Origin: a virus | Virus record (IMG/VR): IMGVR_UViG_3300021197_000092 | Coordinates: 1-36,052 of that record | Direction: 5' to 3' (one strand) | DNA length: 36,052 nt | Shown here: piece by piece, positions 1 to 8,667 of the stretch | Numbering within the stretch: position 1 is the stretch's first letter | Layout: the number at the start of each line of letters is the position of its first letter | Made by a program: the position numbers and the translations under genes | The notes under the pieces: model-generated | Told to the model about the DNA's origin: nothing | What the model saw: the letters and a program-made list of their open reading frames with translations, nothing else | The model's database searches: none

Positions 1-1031
1 CAGATACTAAAGGAAACAGAAACGTAGCAATAGGTTATGCCGCTTTAGAAACCCAAAACTTTACAACTTCCACAAACTCTTACAATACTGCTGTAGGCGC
101 TTTAGCAGGTTTGTCAGTCACCACGGGAGTCAACAACGTATTAGTTGGCGGTCTTGCAGGAGATGCTATAACTGACGCCGATTTTAACGTCGCCGTTGGC
201 ACTGGGGCTTTAGGTACAAACCAGTTAGGTAGTAGATCGGTAGCCGTAGGCGAAGGTGCTTTATTAGTTCAAAACCCTGCTACAGCGGCAAATATGCACA
301 ACACCGCCGTGGGCTTTCAAGCAGGCACGGCAGTCACCACGGGCGTTAGCAACACCATCGTTGGCGCTTTAGCTGGCGATGCAATGACTACTGGAAGTAA
401 CAACACTTTCGTTGGCAGGTCTGCCGCAAGCGCAGGCATTGTTACTGGGAACGACAACACTGCAATAGGGTTTTTGGCTGGTGACTCTCTGACCTCCGGC
501 TCTAACAACCTTCTTTTAGGGCATGACGCAGGCATCACAGGAAGCCCCGGCGGTAACATCACAACAAGTAGTAATATCATTTCTTTGGGCGATGAAAGCA
601 TAGCAACTTTTAACTGCCAAGTAGCTCTAACCGTTGCTTCTGACGAGCGCGACAAAACTGACTTCGTTGACCTAGACCTTGGCTTAAACTTTGTAAAAGC
701 GTTAGAGCCTGTGACGTACTACTGGGACAAGCGTTCAAAATACGGCGATAAATCTGCGGAAGATTATGACCTAAACGCTCAGACGCCAGACGGTACTCAT
801 AAAGAAGACTGGATGGACATTGGTTTCAAGGCACAATCCGTACAGGCGCTTGAAGAAGCTGCTGGCTACAAGATTGCAGATAAGAAAAACTTGACTGTGT
901 CGCTATCTGGTGACGGAAAACAGTATGGTTTGCGGTACGAAAAGTTTGTACCAATCCTTGTTAAAGCCATCAAAGATCAAGACGCAATTATCACAGCACT
1001 AACTGCTCGTATTGAAGCATTAGAATCATAA
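1..1031 (+). CDS. Tail fibre, C-terminal part with S74 self-cleaving chaperone domain (continues from 33307)
   Basis: This is the 3' end of the receptor-binding fibre; the frame is open to base 1 and joins in frame to the gene at 33307-36052. Residues before about base 600 are repeats of the N-T/V-A-V-G ... A-G type seen in YadA-like heads and many marine phage fibres. The last 130 residues are a Peptidase_S74 intramolecular chaperone: the S-D-E-R-D-K motif at 639-656 holds the Ser and Lys expected for autocleavage, followed by G-L-N-F, P-V-T-Y-Y-W, and a terminal G-L-R-Y-E-K-F-V-P-I-L-V-K-A-I segment with a short coiled coil. In the family this domain trimerises the fibre, then cuts itself off just before the catalytic Ser. 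The cleavage and the receptor role are inferred from family knowledge. Confidence 0.9.
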   Translation, partial: DTKGNRNVAIGYAALETQNFTTSTNSYNTAVGALAGLSVTTGVNNVLVGGLAGDAITDADFNVAVGTGALGTNQLGSRSVAVGEGALLVQNPATAANMHNTAVGFQAGTAVTTGVSNTIVGALAGDAMTTGSNNTFVGRSAASAGIVTGNDNTAIGFLAGDSLTSGSNNLLLGHDAGITGSPGGNITTSSNIISLGDESIATFNCQVALTVASDERDKTDFVDLDLGLNFVKALEPVTYYWDKRSKYGDKSAEDYDLNAQTPDGTHKEDWMDIGFKAQSVQALEEAAGYKIADKKNLTVSLSGDGKQYGLRYEKFVPILVKAIKDQDAIITALTARIEALES

Positions 1032-1041
1032 GGAGGACATC

Positions 1042-1308
1042 ATGTCTGAAGAAGCAGTAGCCCGTACCGACGAAGAAAAAGCCAAGATGTACCAAGCCAT
1101 GTTAGATGGCGCGAATGTCATCACTAGTGTGCTTGACGCAGACAACGAGTTCTATAACGACATGACGAATGCTGAAAAGCAAGAGAAGGTTTTGCGTAGC
1201 TCTGGATACCTAGAGTATGGCAAGGCGCTAGGCGATTGGGGGTCAGAAGACTTCAGCGCCATTGACTCTGCTGTTACAGCCGCTAACACCTATGACCCAG
1301 AGGGATAA
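1042..1308 (+). CDS. Small acidic protein downstream of the fibre, unknown function
   Basis: This 88-residue protein has a very strong AAGGAGG Shine-Dalgarno site about 5 bases before the ATG, and it starts 10 bases after the fibre stop. It is acidic and predicted mostly helical, with no membrane segment or recognised motif. Its place directly after an S74 fibre suggests a fibre accessory or chaperone, but nothing in the sequence proves that. The next gene starts 1 base after its stop, so it is part of the late operon. Confidence 0.75.
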   Translation: MSEEAVARTDEEKAKMYQAMLDGANVITSVLDADNEFYNDMTNAEKQEKVLRSSGYLEYGKALGDWGSEDFSAIDSAVTAANTYDPEG

Positions 1309-1309
1309 T

Positions 1310-1471
1310 ATGCCATACGTAATTGATGCTTTTAACATTATCACTGCTTTAGTTGCTCTAGCGTCAGCCATTGCAGCAGTTACAGAAACACCTAAAGATG
1401 ATGCTCTAGTCGCTAAAGCATACAAGCTACTTGACATTATTGCAATTAATGTAGGTAAGGCTAAGGACTAA
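1310..1471 (+). CDS. Small protein with a hydrophobic N-terminal helix, possible holin-like
   Basis: The product is 53 residues. The ATG at 1310 sits one base after the previous stop, with GAGGGA upstream as ribosome site, so I prefer it to longer readings that would start inside the previous gene. Residues 4-24 form an Ala/Ile/Val-rich hydrophobic helix; the rest is a short amphipathic helix with Lys residues. It overlaps the next gene by one base (TAATG). It lies with another one-helix protein between the fibre and the internal proteins, so a lysis role is possible but unproven. Confidence 0.7.
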   Translation: MPYVIDAFNIITALVALASAIAAVTETPKDDALVAKAYKLLDIIAINVGKAKD

Positions 1472-1698
1472 TGAAACAAGAGCAAACGCAAACACTTGAC
1501 TTAGCTTTAGAAGCACTAGAAAAGATTGCTCAACACGAGAAAGAATGTGGTGAGCGGTGGGGTGAAGCTACAGCAGAGCTACGGCAGCTTAGAGAAATGG
1601 CGACAGCCCATGCTCGCAAGTGGGAGCGTCTTGCTTGGCTTGTTGTTACTGTTGTAGTAACAGGGGCAGCTTCTGTAATAACAACAGTAATAGTATAA
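1471..1698 (+). CDS. Coiled-coil plus C-terminal membrane helix protein, XhlA-like (putative lysis accessory)
   Basis: The product is 75 residues. Residues 5-50 are a charged amphipathic helix rich in Glu, Arg and Leu, and residues 54-74 are a Val/Thr/Ala hydrophobic membrane segment ending the protein. This layout matches XhlA-type haemolysin/holin accessory proteins, in which an N-terminal coil precedes one C-terminal transmembrane helix. It is translationally coupled to the previous gene (ATG overlaps the TAA). A spanin-like or signal-anchored role cannot be excluded. The endopeptidase gene (20393) and the larger holin (28251) lie far away on the same strand. Confidence 0.7.
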   Translation: MKQEQTQTLDLALEALEKIAQHEKECGERWGEATAELRQLREMATAHARKWERLAWLVVTVVVTGAASVITTVIV

Positions 1699-1711
1699 AG
1701 AGAATATAAAG

Positions 1712-2905
1712 ATGTCAGTTAATTTATTTGGAAACCAACAGCCTGTTATGCAGTCTCCTGTTACTGGAGGTGTTTCTCCAAGTATTGGACAGAGTCTTGC
1801 TGCAAGTGCTGTCAACGCCCCTTTACAAGGTCAAATGTCCCCAGCAGGCCCAAGCACTGGAGGCTTTCTTAATAATCTTGGAAACCTTGGGGATGCCATA
1901 GGCGGCTTTCTTGGTGGCACAGGTGGTCAGTTGATTGGTGCTGGTATGAGCATTGATGAACTTAACAAGATTACTGACATTGCACAAAAGTCAGCAGCAG
2001 AGCAAGCTAGGATAGGTAGAGAAGCACAAGCTGCTAGTGCCTTTAGGCCGTTTACAGTGTCCACAGGCTTTGGTGGTGTACAGGCAACACCTGAAGGTGG
2101 CTTTACTACTTCATTGTCTCCTGCACAAGCTGCACAACAACAGCAGCTACAAGCTCTCACAGGGGGCTTATTAGGTAGTATGGATGAAGGTATGCCCGAT
2201 GTATCAGGTATTCAACAGCAGGCTCTAGGGGGCGTAGGAGGCTTCCTAACAGGGACTATGGCTCCTATGGCACAGAGAGAAGCTGATGTCTATGAGCGCA
2301 TTAGAGCTGTACAGCGTCCCGGTGAAGAACGAGAACGTCTAGCTTTGCAAGATCAGTTATTGTCACAGGGGCGGCTGGGGCTACGTACAGCACAGTTTGG
2401 CGGCTCTCCAGAGCAGTTTGCTTTAGCACAGGCACAAGAGGAAGCTAAAAATAGGGCAGCTTTAAGTGCATTAGGGCAAGCACAGGCAGAACAACAGCAA
2501 CAGCTAGGGCTTGCACAGGGACTCTTTGGACTAGGCTCCGGTGCTGCTGCACTGCCTGCTTCGCTACAAGGCGCACAATTAGGCAACATTGGTTCTGCTT
2601 TAGGGTTACAATACTTACCTGAGCAACAATTATTAGGTGCCCTTAATCCTGCTGTTAACTTGGCTAATATTGCTGGCACAGGTCAGCGACAGGGCGCTGG
2701 TTATATGACTCAAGCAGGTATTAGTGGACTAGAGGACATACTACAAGCAGAGACTGTACGTAGCCAGAACCTACGTGATCTTTACTCTACACTCTTAGGC
2801 GCTCAAGCTAGTCAGCAGCAAGCGGCAGGGCAACAAGCTACAAACACTGGTTTGTTTAGCAGTATAGGTAACATTGGCAATGCCATTGTTGACTTGTTTA
2901 CATAA
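1712..2905 (+). CDS. Gln/Ala/Gly-rich probable internal virion protein
   Basis: The product is 397 residues and I recognise no domain. The N-terminus (about 1-60) is Pro/Ser/Gly rich and low in charge. A Gly-rich stretch with several G-G-F/L repeats follows near residues 45-75, then a long helical region very rich in Gln and Ala (about 125-390), including poly-Gln runs. Such composition is usual for podovirus internal core or ejection proteins. It begins a block of three large genes (397, 396, 717 aa) after the fibre, where T7-like phages often place inner-core proteins. Function is inferred from position only. Confidence 0.7.
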   Translation: MSVNLFGNQQPVMQSPVTGGVSPSIGQSLAASAVNAPLQGQMSPAGPSTGGFLNNLGNLGDAIGGFLGGTGGQLIGAGMSIDELNKITDIAQKSAAEQARIGREAQAASAFRPFTVSTGFGGVQATPEGGFTTSLSPAQAAQQQQLQALTGGLLGSMDEGMPDVSGIQQQALGGVGGFLTGTMAPMAQREADVYERIRAVQRPGEERERLALQDQLLSQGRLGLRTAQFGGSPEQFALAQAQEEAKNRAALSALGQAQAEQQQQLGLAQGLFGLGSGAAALPASLQGAQLGNIGSALGLQYLPEQQLLGALNPAVNLANIAGTGQRQGAGYMTQAGISGLEDILQAETVRSQNLRDLYSTLLGAQASQQQAAGQQATNTGLFSSIGNIGNAIVDLFT

Positions 2906-2914
2906 GGAAGACAC

Positions 2915-4105
2915 ATGGGACTTTTAGATAGAATAGGCGCATTTGATCGCTACAAGGTTTCACCTACTCAAGGTACTTCAGGCTTGCTGACAGGCGCTGG
3001 ACAACCTATGAGTCCCTTTGCACAACAAGCTGCTAGAAACATTGGTGGTTTGCTTGGGATGGACATGAGGACTCCGGGTGAAGTAGCTACACAGGCTATG
3101 TCTCAGATTGGTCAAGATGACCCTGAAAGACTACGTAAGATTGTAGAGATACAGCTACAGTCTGCTGTACGTGCTGGAGATACTACTAACGCAGCTAAGT
3201 ATGCTAATGTGCTTGAGAACATTAAGGCGCAAGAAGCAGACAAAGCAAAGCTAGCTACGCCTAAAGTTGTTGGTTCACAAACACAGTATTTAAGAGATAC
3301 TAAAGGTAATAACTACGCTAGGGTAATGGCTGTAGATGAAAAAGGTGTTGCAACTTTTGAAATACAACCTTTAGGAGATGCCCCAGAAAACCCAGTAGGT
3401 AAACTGTCTCCAACTGAAGGAGGCTTTACTATGCAAGAGCAAGTTGAGTTAGCTAGACAAGAAGCTGAAGCTCAGGCTTATGGTGCAGAAGCAGGAAAAC
3501 TGTTTGCTGAAACAGAAGGAAGTATTCTTAACGCAGGTTTGGCAGCAGCAAGTGAGTTACCCCAATTAGACCAAGTTTTAGATATTGTTAATGATCCTGA
3601 TTTTAATAGTGGTAAGTTAAGTGCTTTGTTGTCCAGAGGTAAACAAATACTAGGCGTAGAGACAGCAGATATAGGTAGGTTTAACAAAGCAACAGCAGAT
3701 ATTTTGTTAAAAGCGTTAGACAATTTTAAGGGTGCTATTAGTGAAGGTGAAAGAGCTTACTTGATACAAAACTTAGCCAACTTAGAACAATCTACGGACA
3801 TTAACAGAGCTTTGATTCAAGACTCTAGAGATATTTTGGAAAGAGCTAGACAAAGAGCAGAATACTACACTGAGCAAAAAGCAAAAGGTAAAAAGTGGGA
3901 CTCTGTATCTTGGTTTAACTATGTCAATGAAGATTATAAACAAGGCTACAAAGGAAGACCAGACGATATAGTTGCTATTGATACTGGACAACAGCCAAAT
4001 AACGGAGATTCTTCAGAAGATCCTAAAAATGATTGGGAGCTTTTTCAGCAGAGCAGGCAGAGCAGGCAGGGCGGTCAAATGGCTAATAGAAGACGAGGAA
4101 ACTAA
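2915..4105 (+). CDS. Probable internal virion/ejection protein, 396 aa
   Basis: The ribosome site AAGGAAG lies before the ATG, 9 bases after the previous stop. The protein starts with a G-L-L-D-R-I-G segment and a Gly-rich region, followed by mostly helical sequence with many Ala, Glu, Gln and Lys residues. The C-terminus is polar and ends Arg-rich (R-R-R). I see no enzymatic motif or signal peptide. One base overlaps the next gene (TAATG), so the two are translationally coupled. Together with its neighbours it probably forms the inner core or ejectosome; this is an inference from order and composition. Confidence 0.7.
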   Translation: MGLLDRIGAFDRYKVSPTQGTSGLLTGAGQPMSPFAQQAARNIGGLLGMDMRTPGEVATQAMSQIGQDDPERLRKIVEIQLQSAVRAGDTTNAAKYANVLENIKAQEADKAKLATPKVVGSQTQYLRDTKGNNYARVMAVDEKGVATFEIQPLGDAPENPVGKLSPTEGGFTMQEQVELARQEAEAQAYGAEAGKLFAETEGSILNAGLAAASELPQLDQVLDIVNDPDFNSGKLSALLSRGKQILGVETADIGRFNKATADILLKALDNFKGAISEGERAYLIQNLANLEQSTDINRALIQDSRDILERARQRAEYYTEQKAKGKKWDSVSWFNYVNEDYKQGYKGRPDDIVAIDTGQQPNNGDSSEDPKNDWELFQQSRQSRQGGQMANRRRGN

Positions 4106-6258
4106 TGGCTGAGAAATTTGAAACAGTGCCTTTACCTAACGGTAACACTATACAAGTTCCTGAAGGTACTTCTATTGAGGAGATCATAGAGTTTGCTGTA
4201 TACACAGGCAAAGCTACAAGAGAAGACTTTGAAGGGCCGGGATTAACGTCACAAGCAATGGGTCTTGTTGGTCAAACTGGAGACTTCCTTGGGGCTAATT
4301 TAGATTTACCCGGAGGCATCGCTGGCTCGTTGGCAGGCGCAGGGGCGGGGTTTGCCGTTGCAGGGCCAGTAGGCGCTCTAATTGGAGGCGTAGCTGGCGG
4401 TATGTTAGGTACAGCAGGAGGTGCTGTTGCTTCTGACTACATGGAAGGAGAAGACCCTGATTGGCAAGATGCTTTTGATAAAGCAATACTGTCAGGCGGA
4501 CTTGATATAGCTACTTTAGGCATTGGCTCTAAAATTAAACCTTTTATAATGACTGCTAAAACACTTGGCATGACAGCTAATGAAGCTGCTGAGATGTTTG
4601 TAAAAGAAGCAGCTATGGATGCTAAAGATCTTTACCTACAGCCGTTACTTAAACAAGCAGCTACTAGTGAATTAGCGGCACAAGCTGCTAAAACAGGACT
4701 ACAAGCAGGTTCTCCTGAGTCCCTTGCAGCTTCTCAAGCGATTGCTCAAGAGACAGGAGGTACACTTACTAGGACTCAAACAGGTAACGCTGGAGCTTTA
4801 GCTACTTTAGGTGAAGCTATATCAAACATCGGCTTAATTTCTAGTTCTGTAATGAAAACAAACACAGATAGAGTAAGCATGGCTGCTGAGAATGAGCTTA
4901 GTAATTTGTTTAGTAGACCTAGTATATATTCTAGTCCTGAAACTCTTGCATCAGAAGCAGCTAAAGTAGTAGAAACAGGAAGGTCTACTTTGTCTGTGCT
5001 ATACAATGAAGGAATTAAAAAAGTATCTCAAGATTTAGGCGACAAAAGAGTAAAAATAGGGCCATTAAAAGCATCTTTTACCAAGTTTATGCAGTCTAAA
5101 CAAGGAGAAGTGTTTAATGAACTTGCGCCTCAAACTCAAAACTTAATAAAAACTTATAAACAGTCTTTAGATACTGCTAAAGATGGTCAGATGAAGGCTA
5201 CTGAACTATTTACTTTAGACAGGATGTTAAACAGAGAAATATCTGACTTAGGTGGTTTTAACGCAACTAACCAAATGAGGTCAAGGGCTGCTGAACTAAC
5301 CAAACTATCCAAAAATGTAAGAGGTGCAATACAGCGATCTTTACAAAGAACAGACCCTAAAGTAGCAGCAGAATATGCTTCAATAAAAAAATCTTATAGA
5401 GAAGGGTTGCAAGCTATTGCTCCTAAAATAAATAGCAGTATTCTAGCTAATGCCTCAGAAGGTAATTTTAAGCAGTTAGGTGCTTTGTTAGCTAAAGGTG
5501 AATATTCATCTAGTCAGATTCAAGCGTTTATGAAAAGCCTAGATGAATCTTATGCCAATATAGCTAAACTAAGGGGAGTAGGTGGTGAAAGAGCTACTGC
5601 AGTCCGTAAAAGAATATCTGACCTTGAGTTTAAGACTCCAGCACAAGCTAAAGATTACATTAGAGAAGCATACATAGCTAATTTATTCCCTACTTTACAA
5701 AGGCAAACAAGAGTTACTGGAGGTGGGCCTCAACAGTTTAACATAGACGAGTATTCATCTTTAGCTAAACAGTTTGAGATACCTGACGAAGCTGCTCGTA
5801 TGTCTGCTGCATTAGGGGAGTATGCTCCTAGAGTCAAACAAGTAATGAATCTAATGGCTGAAGCATCTAGTAAAGTAGACTCTAACATTGGTAATATCAT
5901 GGTTAGATCTAAAGAGTATCAGTCTGTAGGACAACTTGCTCAGTTAGCCACTACTGGTATGGGAGTAACCGGAGCAGGTATTTTGGGGGGTATTGGTGGT
6001 TTAGGAGTTTTATTTACACCTGTTGTGTTAGCTAAGATAGCTACTAACCCTAGAGCAGTAAACCGATTGATTGCTTTTGAAAACAAAAAGTTTTTAGACG
6101 AAGAACAAATGATTCTTGCTGCTAACCAGTTACTGGCTGAAGCTATAGATGATATGACTTTAGCACAAAAACAAGAAGTTAGAGAAACCTTCAAGCAAAA
6201 TGTAGAAGATGATATTGTAACTAGAGGACAGAGGCAGCAACAAGCTGTTGGAATGTAG
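4105..6258 (+). CDS. Large probable ejection protein with glycine-zipper membrane segment
   Basis: The product is 717 residues. Residues 1-45 contain a P-N-G-N-T-I-Q-V-P-E-G-T segment and a short helical stretch. Residues 68-120 are a strongly hydrophobic Gly/Ala-rich glycine-zipper region, followed by W-Q-D and a second Gly-rich segment. The middle 400 residues are charged and helical. Another hydrophobic Gly-rich stretch lies near 625-650. Phage proteins with glycine zippers are often delivered with the genome to form a pore in the host envelope, so an ejection or channel role is plausible. It is the last gene of the rightward arm and ends 32 bases before the convergent nrdB stop. Confidence 0.7.
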   Translation: MAEKFETVPLPNGNTIQVPEGTSIEEIIEFAVYTGKATREDFEGPGLTSQAMGLVGQTGDFLGANLDLPGGIAGSLAGAGAGFAVAGPVGALIGGVAGGMLGTAGGAVASDYMEGEDPDWQDAFDKAILSGGLDIATLGIGSKIKPFIMTAKTLGMTANEAAEMFVKEAAMDAKDLYLQPLLKQAATSELAAQAAKTGLQAGSPESLAASQAIAQETGGTLTRTQTGNAGALATLGEAISNIGLISSSVMKTNTDRVSMAAENELSNLFSRPSIYSSPETLASEAAKVVETGRSTLSVLYNEGIKKVSQDLGDKRVKIGPLKASFTKFMQSKQGEVFNELAPQTQNLIKTYKQSLDTAKDGQMKATELFTLDRMLNREISDLGGFNATNQMRSRAAELTKLSKNVRGAIQRSLQRTDPKVAAEYASIKKSYREGLQAIAPKINSSILANASEGNFKQLGALLAKGEYSSSQIQAFMKSLDESYANIAKLRGVGGERATAVRKRISDLEFKTPAQAKDYIREAYIANLFPTLQRQTRVTGGGPQQFNIDEYSSLAKQFEIPDEAARMSAALGEYAPRVKQVMNLMAEASSKVDSNIGNIMVRSKEYQSVGQLAQLATTGMGVTGAGILGGIGGLGVLFTPVVLAKIATNPRAVNRLIAFENKKFLDEEQMILAANQLLAEAIDDMTLAQKQEVRETFKQNVEDDIVTRGQRQQQAVGM

Positions 6259-6265
6259 AGACAAA

Positions 6266-6282
6266 GGGGGCATTGCGCCCCC
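6266..6282. terminator. G/C hairpin between convergent arms
   Basis: The inverted repeat GGGGGC / GCCCCC (6266-6271 and 6277-6282) has a 5-base loop and lies between the stop codon of the rightward arm and the nrdB stop. It can form on both transcripts. The minus-strand transcript continues TTTGTCT; the plus side has no clear U run, so termination may be partial or need help. It is the only place where the two arms meet. Confidence 0.6.
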
Positions 6283-6289
6283 AGTCTTC

Positions 6290-7261
6290 TCAAGCTACAT
6301 TAGCAAACTTAACCTTACCTACGTCACCACGTAGTCCAGCCTTCATGTAGGTGGTAGCTCTGCCTTCAAAGAAGTTCTGATGCTCTACACCTAATACATC
6401 ATCAAGCCAGTTTAGTGGGTTGTCTTTAACCTCATAGTTAGGCTTGAGTCCTAGCTGTAACAGCCTACGATCAGCAATGTACCTAATGTACTGCTTCATT
6501 TCTTCTTTAGTTAAACCAGTAATATCACCTTGCTCAAACACCAAGTCCAAGAACCTATCCTCTAGGTCAACCATCTCACGACATGCCTGATAGATCTCAG
6601 CTTTGAAGTCATCAGTCCACAGGTCAATGTTCTCTTGTATAAACTCCCTGAATAGCTTGGTCATTGCCTCTACATGCAGTGATTCATCTCTGATGCTGTA
6701 AGTAATAATCTGCCCCATGCCCTTCATCTTGCCAAAGCGAGGGAAGTTCAACAGGATGATAAAGCTAGAGAACAACTGTAAGCCCTCAGTAAAGCCAGAG
6801 TAGATAGCCAGTGCTTTAGCTATGCTTCTCTTGTCGCCCTTAGTAACCTTTACAGAGTCTATGTACTCATGCTTGTCTGCCATAGCCTCATACTCTGCAA
6901 ACGCCTTATACTCCACCTCTGGCATCCCTACAGTGTCCAATAGCAGGCTGTAGGCGTGTTGATGGATAGACTCCATGTTGTTGAAGGCTCCCATCATCAT
7001 ACGTGCTTCAGGCTTTTTAAAGATCTTCATGTACCTGTCTACATAACCAGAGCTAACATCTACATCAGACTGTGTAAACAGACGAAAGATCTGTGTAAGT
7101 AGGTTCTTTTCTTCAGTAGTCATTGTCTGCCAATCTTTTACGTCATTGTGCAGAGGTACGTCCTCTGGGAACCAGTGCATCTGATTCTGTTGTGAGTAGT
7201 AGTCGAACATCCAAGGATGGTCAAACGGTTTGTAGTAATCTCTAGTATCTAGTAGGCTCAT
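6290..7261 (-). CDS. nrdB: Ribonucleoside-diphosphate reductase beta subunit (class I)
   Basis: The 323-residue small subunit of class I ribonucleotide reductase generates the radical used by NrdA to make dNTPs. The expected di-iron ligands are visible: D66, E97, H100, E159, E193 and H196. Spacing matches E. coli NrdB (D84, E115, H118), and Y104 sits four residues after H100, at the tyrosyl-radical position (Y122). The C-terminus is Phe/Lys rich. It is the last gene of the leftward arm, placed after a 2OG oxygenase-like gene rather than next to nrdA. A 20-codon frame overlaps its start. Marine podoviruses commonly carry this enzyme to recycle host nucleotides. Confidence 0.95.
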   Translation of the reverse strand: MSLLDTRDYYKPFDHPWMFDYYSQQNQMHWFPEDVPLHNDVKDWQTMTTEEKNLLTQIFRLFTQSDVDVSSGYVDRYMKIFKKPEARMMMGAFNNMESIHQHAYSLLLDTVGMPEVEYKAFAEYEAMADKHEYIDSVKVTKGDKRSIAKALAIYSGFTEGLQLFSSFIILLNFPRFGKMKGMGQIITYSIRDESLHVEAMTKLFREFIQENIDLWTDDFKAEIYQACREMVDLEDRFLDLVFEQGDITGLTKEEMKQYIRYIADRRLLQLGLKPNYEVKDNPLNWLDDVLGVEHQNFFEGRATTYMKAGLRGDVGKVKFANVA

Positions 7262-7323
7262 TAGTTTTGTTCCTGTCTATCTGTTAAGTTTAGTTCTACT
7301 TTGGCTTGTTTCCAAGTCGCCAT
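7261..7323 (-). CDS. Possible 20-aa leader-like reading frame before nrdB
   Basis: A short frame starts with ATG at 7323 and encodes 20 residues, mostly polar (M-A-T-W-K-Q-A-K...). Its TAA overlaps the nrdB ATG (TAATG), the same coupling seen at many junctions of this genome. A TATAAT lies just upstream (minus strand) without a good -35. The rest of the gap, 7324-7394, shows no gene. It could be a leader, a remnant, or chance. Confidence 0.3.
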   Translation of the reverse strand: MATWKQAKVELNLTDRQEQN

Positions 7324-7394
7324 GTCATTATAATCTGGTACTGTTATTTACTATACCACGCTTCATAGCCCATAGACTTATAAGGTGTATTAAT

Positions 7395-8096
7395 TCATCG
7401 CTCAATATTTTGCTCCACTGGAAAAGCATTTAAGTTAGCAGCTACTGTGCGGCGTTCTCCCTCGCCCTTGAAAGGATACACCATATGTTGTAACCAAGAG
7501 GGGAAGAAGTACATCTTACCTACCTCTGGCTTAATAACAACACACTGAGTGGGCTTTAGGCGCTCTCTATCCCATGTAGAGCTTTGACCGTAGCAAAAGG
7601 CTAGGTAGCCGTCACAGTCTCCTGTAGCCCCATACAGGTTGTACTCAGAGTTAGATGTACTTGGTTGATTCACTATCTGTTCAGGTACTTTAGTCCACGT
7701 AGTACAGCTAATACCCATGATGGTCTTAGTACCGTGATCGTGTATTGGATTGTAGTCACCTTCATAGCTATGTACAGACCATAGTTCATCAATCTCTATC
7801 TGTCTGTCACCGTCTAGCTGCTGACCTGTCATGCCAAAGAAGTTACTTACGTACTGTACAGCCATGTGCTGCGTGTACAGCCTAAACTCTTCTAGCTTAG
7901 GGTCAAAGTGATCCATCATTAGCTGCTCACCCTGCTGTATCTGACCAACAAGAGTACCTGCTGCTGACTTACGCTCTTCATCCTCTAAAAGATTGTCTAA
8001 ATAAACATTTAGATTATCAACATGCTTTTGAGGAACCTCTGCTTCCATGAGGAACAAAGAAGGCAGTGGCAGCATTTTAATCTCTATGTCACTCAT
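7395..8096 (-). CDS. Putative 2OG-Fe(II) oxygenase-like protein
   Basis: This 233-residue protein resembles phage members of the 2-oxoglutarate/Fe(II) dioxygenase (prolyl-hydroxylase-like) superfamily. The motif N-P-I-H-D-H-G (116-122) fits the first metal-binding loop. The distal motif F-P-S-W-L-Q-H-M-V-Y-P-F (198-209) gives the second His (H204), and R215/R216 in a G-E-x-R-R-T-V-A-A-N segment fits the 2OG carboxylate site. The HDH loop, rather than HxD, resembles the family's HxH variants. Substrate is unknown. It lies between nrdA and nrdB and overlaps the next upstream gene by 4 bases (ATGA), so it is co-expressed with them. Confidence 0.75.
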   Translation of the reverse strand: MSDIEIKMLPLPSLFLMEAEVPQKHVDNLNVYLDNLLEDEERKSAAGTLVGQIQQGEQLMMDHFDPKLEEFRLYTQHMAVQYVSNFFGMTGQQLDGDRQIEIDELWSVHSYEGDYNPIHDHGTKTIMGISCTTWTKVPEQIVNQPSTSNSEYNLYGATGDCDGYLAFCYGQSSTWDRERLKPTQCVVIKPEVGKMYFFPSWLQHMVYPFKGEGERRTVAANLNAFPVEQNIER

Positions 8097-8308
8097 TCTA
8101 CTTCATGTCCTGCCATAATTATTGCTTGCTTGAATACTTCCATCAAGTAGACGGTTTCCTTCAAGTCCATAGACTCTGTAGCCTTAGCTATCAGAGCATC
8201 ATCTTCCGTCCAGCCAATAACAAGTACGTGATTAAAGTCACCCTTGCAGTCCTCTAGGACTTCATCAGCGGTTGCCTGTGTAGGCATAAGGTTAATTACA
8301 TTACTCAT
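8093..8308 (-). CDS. Small acidic protein, unknown function
   Basis: The product is 71 residues. Residues 27-45 contain a V-L-V-I-G-W-T-E-D-D segment resembling a small alpha/beta fold; the C-terminal half is a helix rich in Glu, Lys and Met. I recognise no family with confidence, although short phage proteins with a predicted G-W-T-x-D-D core are common. It overlaps both neighbours (8 bases upstream, 4 bases downstream), so it is clearly part of the RNR operon. Confidence 0.75.
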   Translation of the reverse strand: MSNVINLMPTQATADEVLEDCKGDFNHVLVIGWTEDDALIAKATESMDLKETVYLMEVFKQAIIMAGHEVE

Positions 8309-8522
8309 TTATAAAATACTTCTCCAGTGTTATTAGTTTATCTTCAGACTCAGCTAGTTTAGCGACAAGCTGATCCATAGTCTCAATCAAGTTACCATGC
8401 TCACCTACGCCCACTGGGTTGTCCACATAGTTCTGAATCTCTGCTAGTTGTTTAGCTACATCACCCCTATATATTAACTCTAAGGCTTTAATCTTCTGGT
8501 CTAGCACTGTCCCATACTCCAT
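8301..8522 (-). CDS. Small coiled-coil protein, unknown function
   Basis: The product is 73 residues, largely helical, with heptad-like spacing of Leu/Ile/Ala in residues 8-30 and 42-70, consistent with a short coiled coil. The ATG at 8522 has AAGAGA as a weak ribosome site. Its start overlaps the upstream 59-codon frame by 35 bases and its end overlaps the next gene by 8 bases. No catalytic motif is visible. Confidence 0.7.
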   Translation of the reverse strand: MEYGTVLDQKIKALELIYRGDVAKQLAEIQNYVDNPVGVGEHGNLIETMDQLVAKLAESEDKLITLEKYFINE

Positions 8523-8667
8523 AAAATCTCTTGAATGAGTTTCTGTATCTTTTAAGATACACTTTGTAACTCATAGGTTCTTCTTGGTTTTCTTTTTTTC
8601 TTTCCACATACTCTGTCCACTGTTGTAGACAAAAGTTATTAAACTTTTCATCAGCATCATCCTTCAC
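8488..8667 (-). CDS. 59-aa basic protein after nrdA, GTG start
   Basis: This frame starts with GTG at 8667, inside the last codons of nrdA, and ends at 8488 inside the next gene. It encodes 59 residues with two Trp, many Tyr, Lys and Arg, and a helical look (for example W-T-E-Y-V-E-R-K-K). An internal ATG at residue 32 is an alternative start. It fills the only gap between nrdA and the next gene, and its composition looks coding. The start codon is uncertain. Confidence 0.55.
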   Translation of the reverse strand: MKDDADEKFNNFCLQQWTEYVERKKENQEEPMSYKVYLKRYRNSFKRFYGVWDSARPED

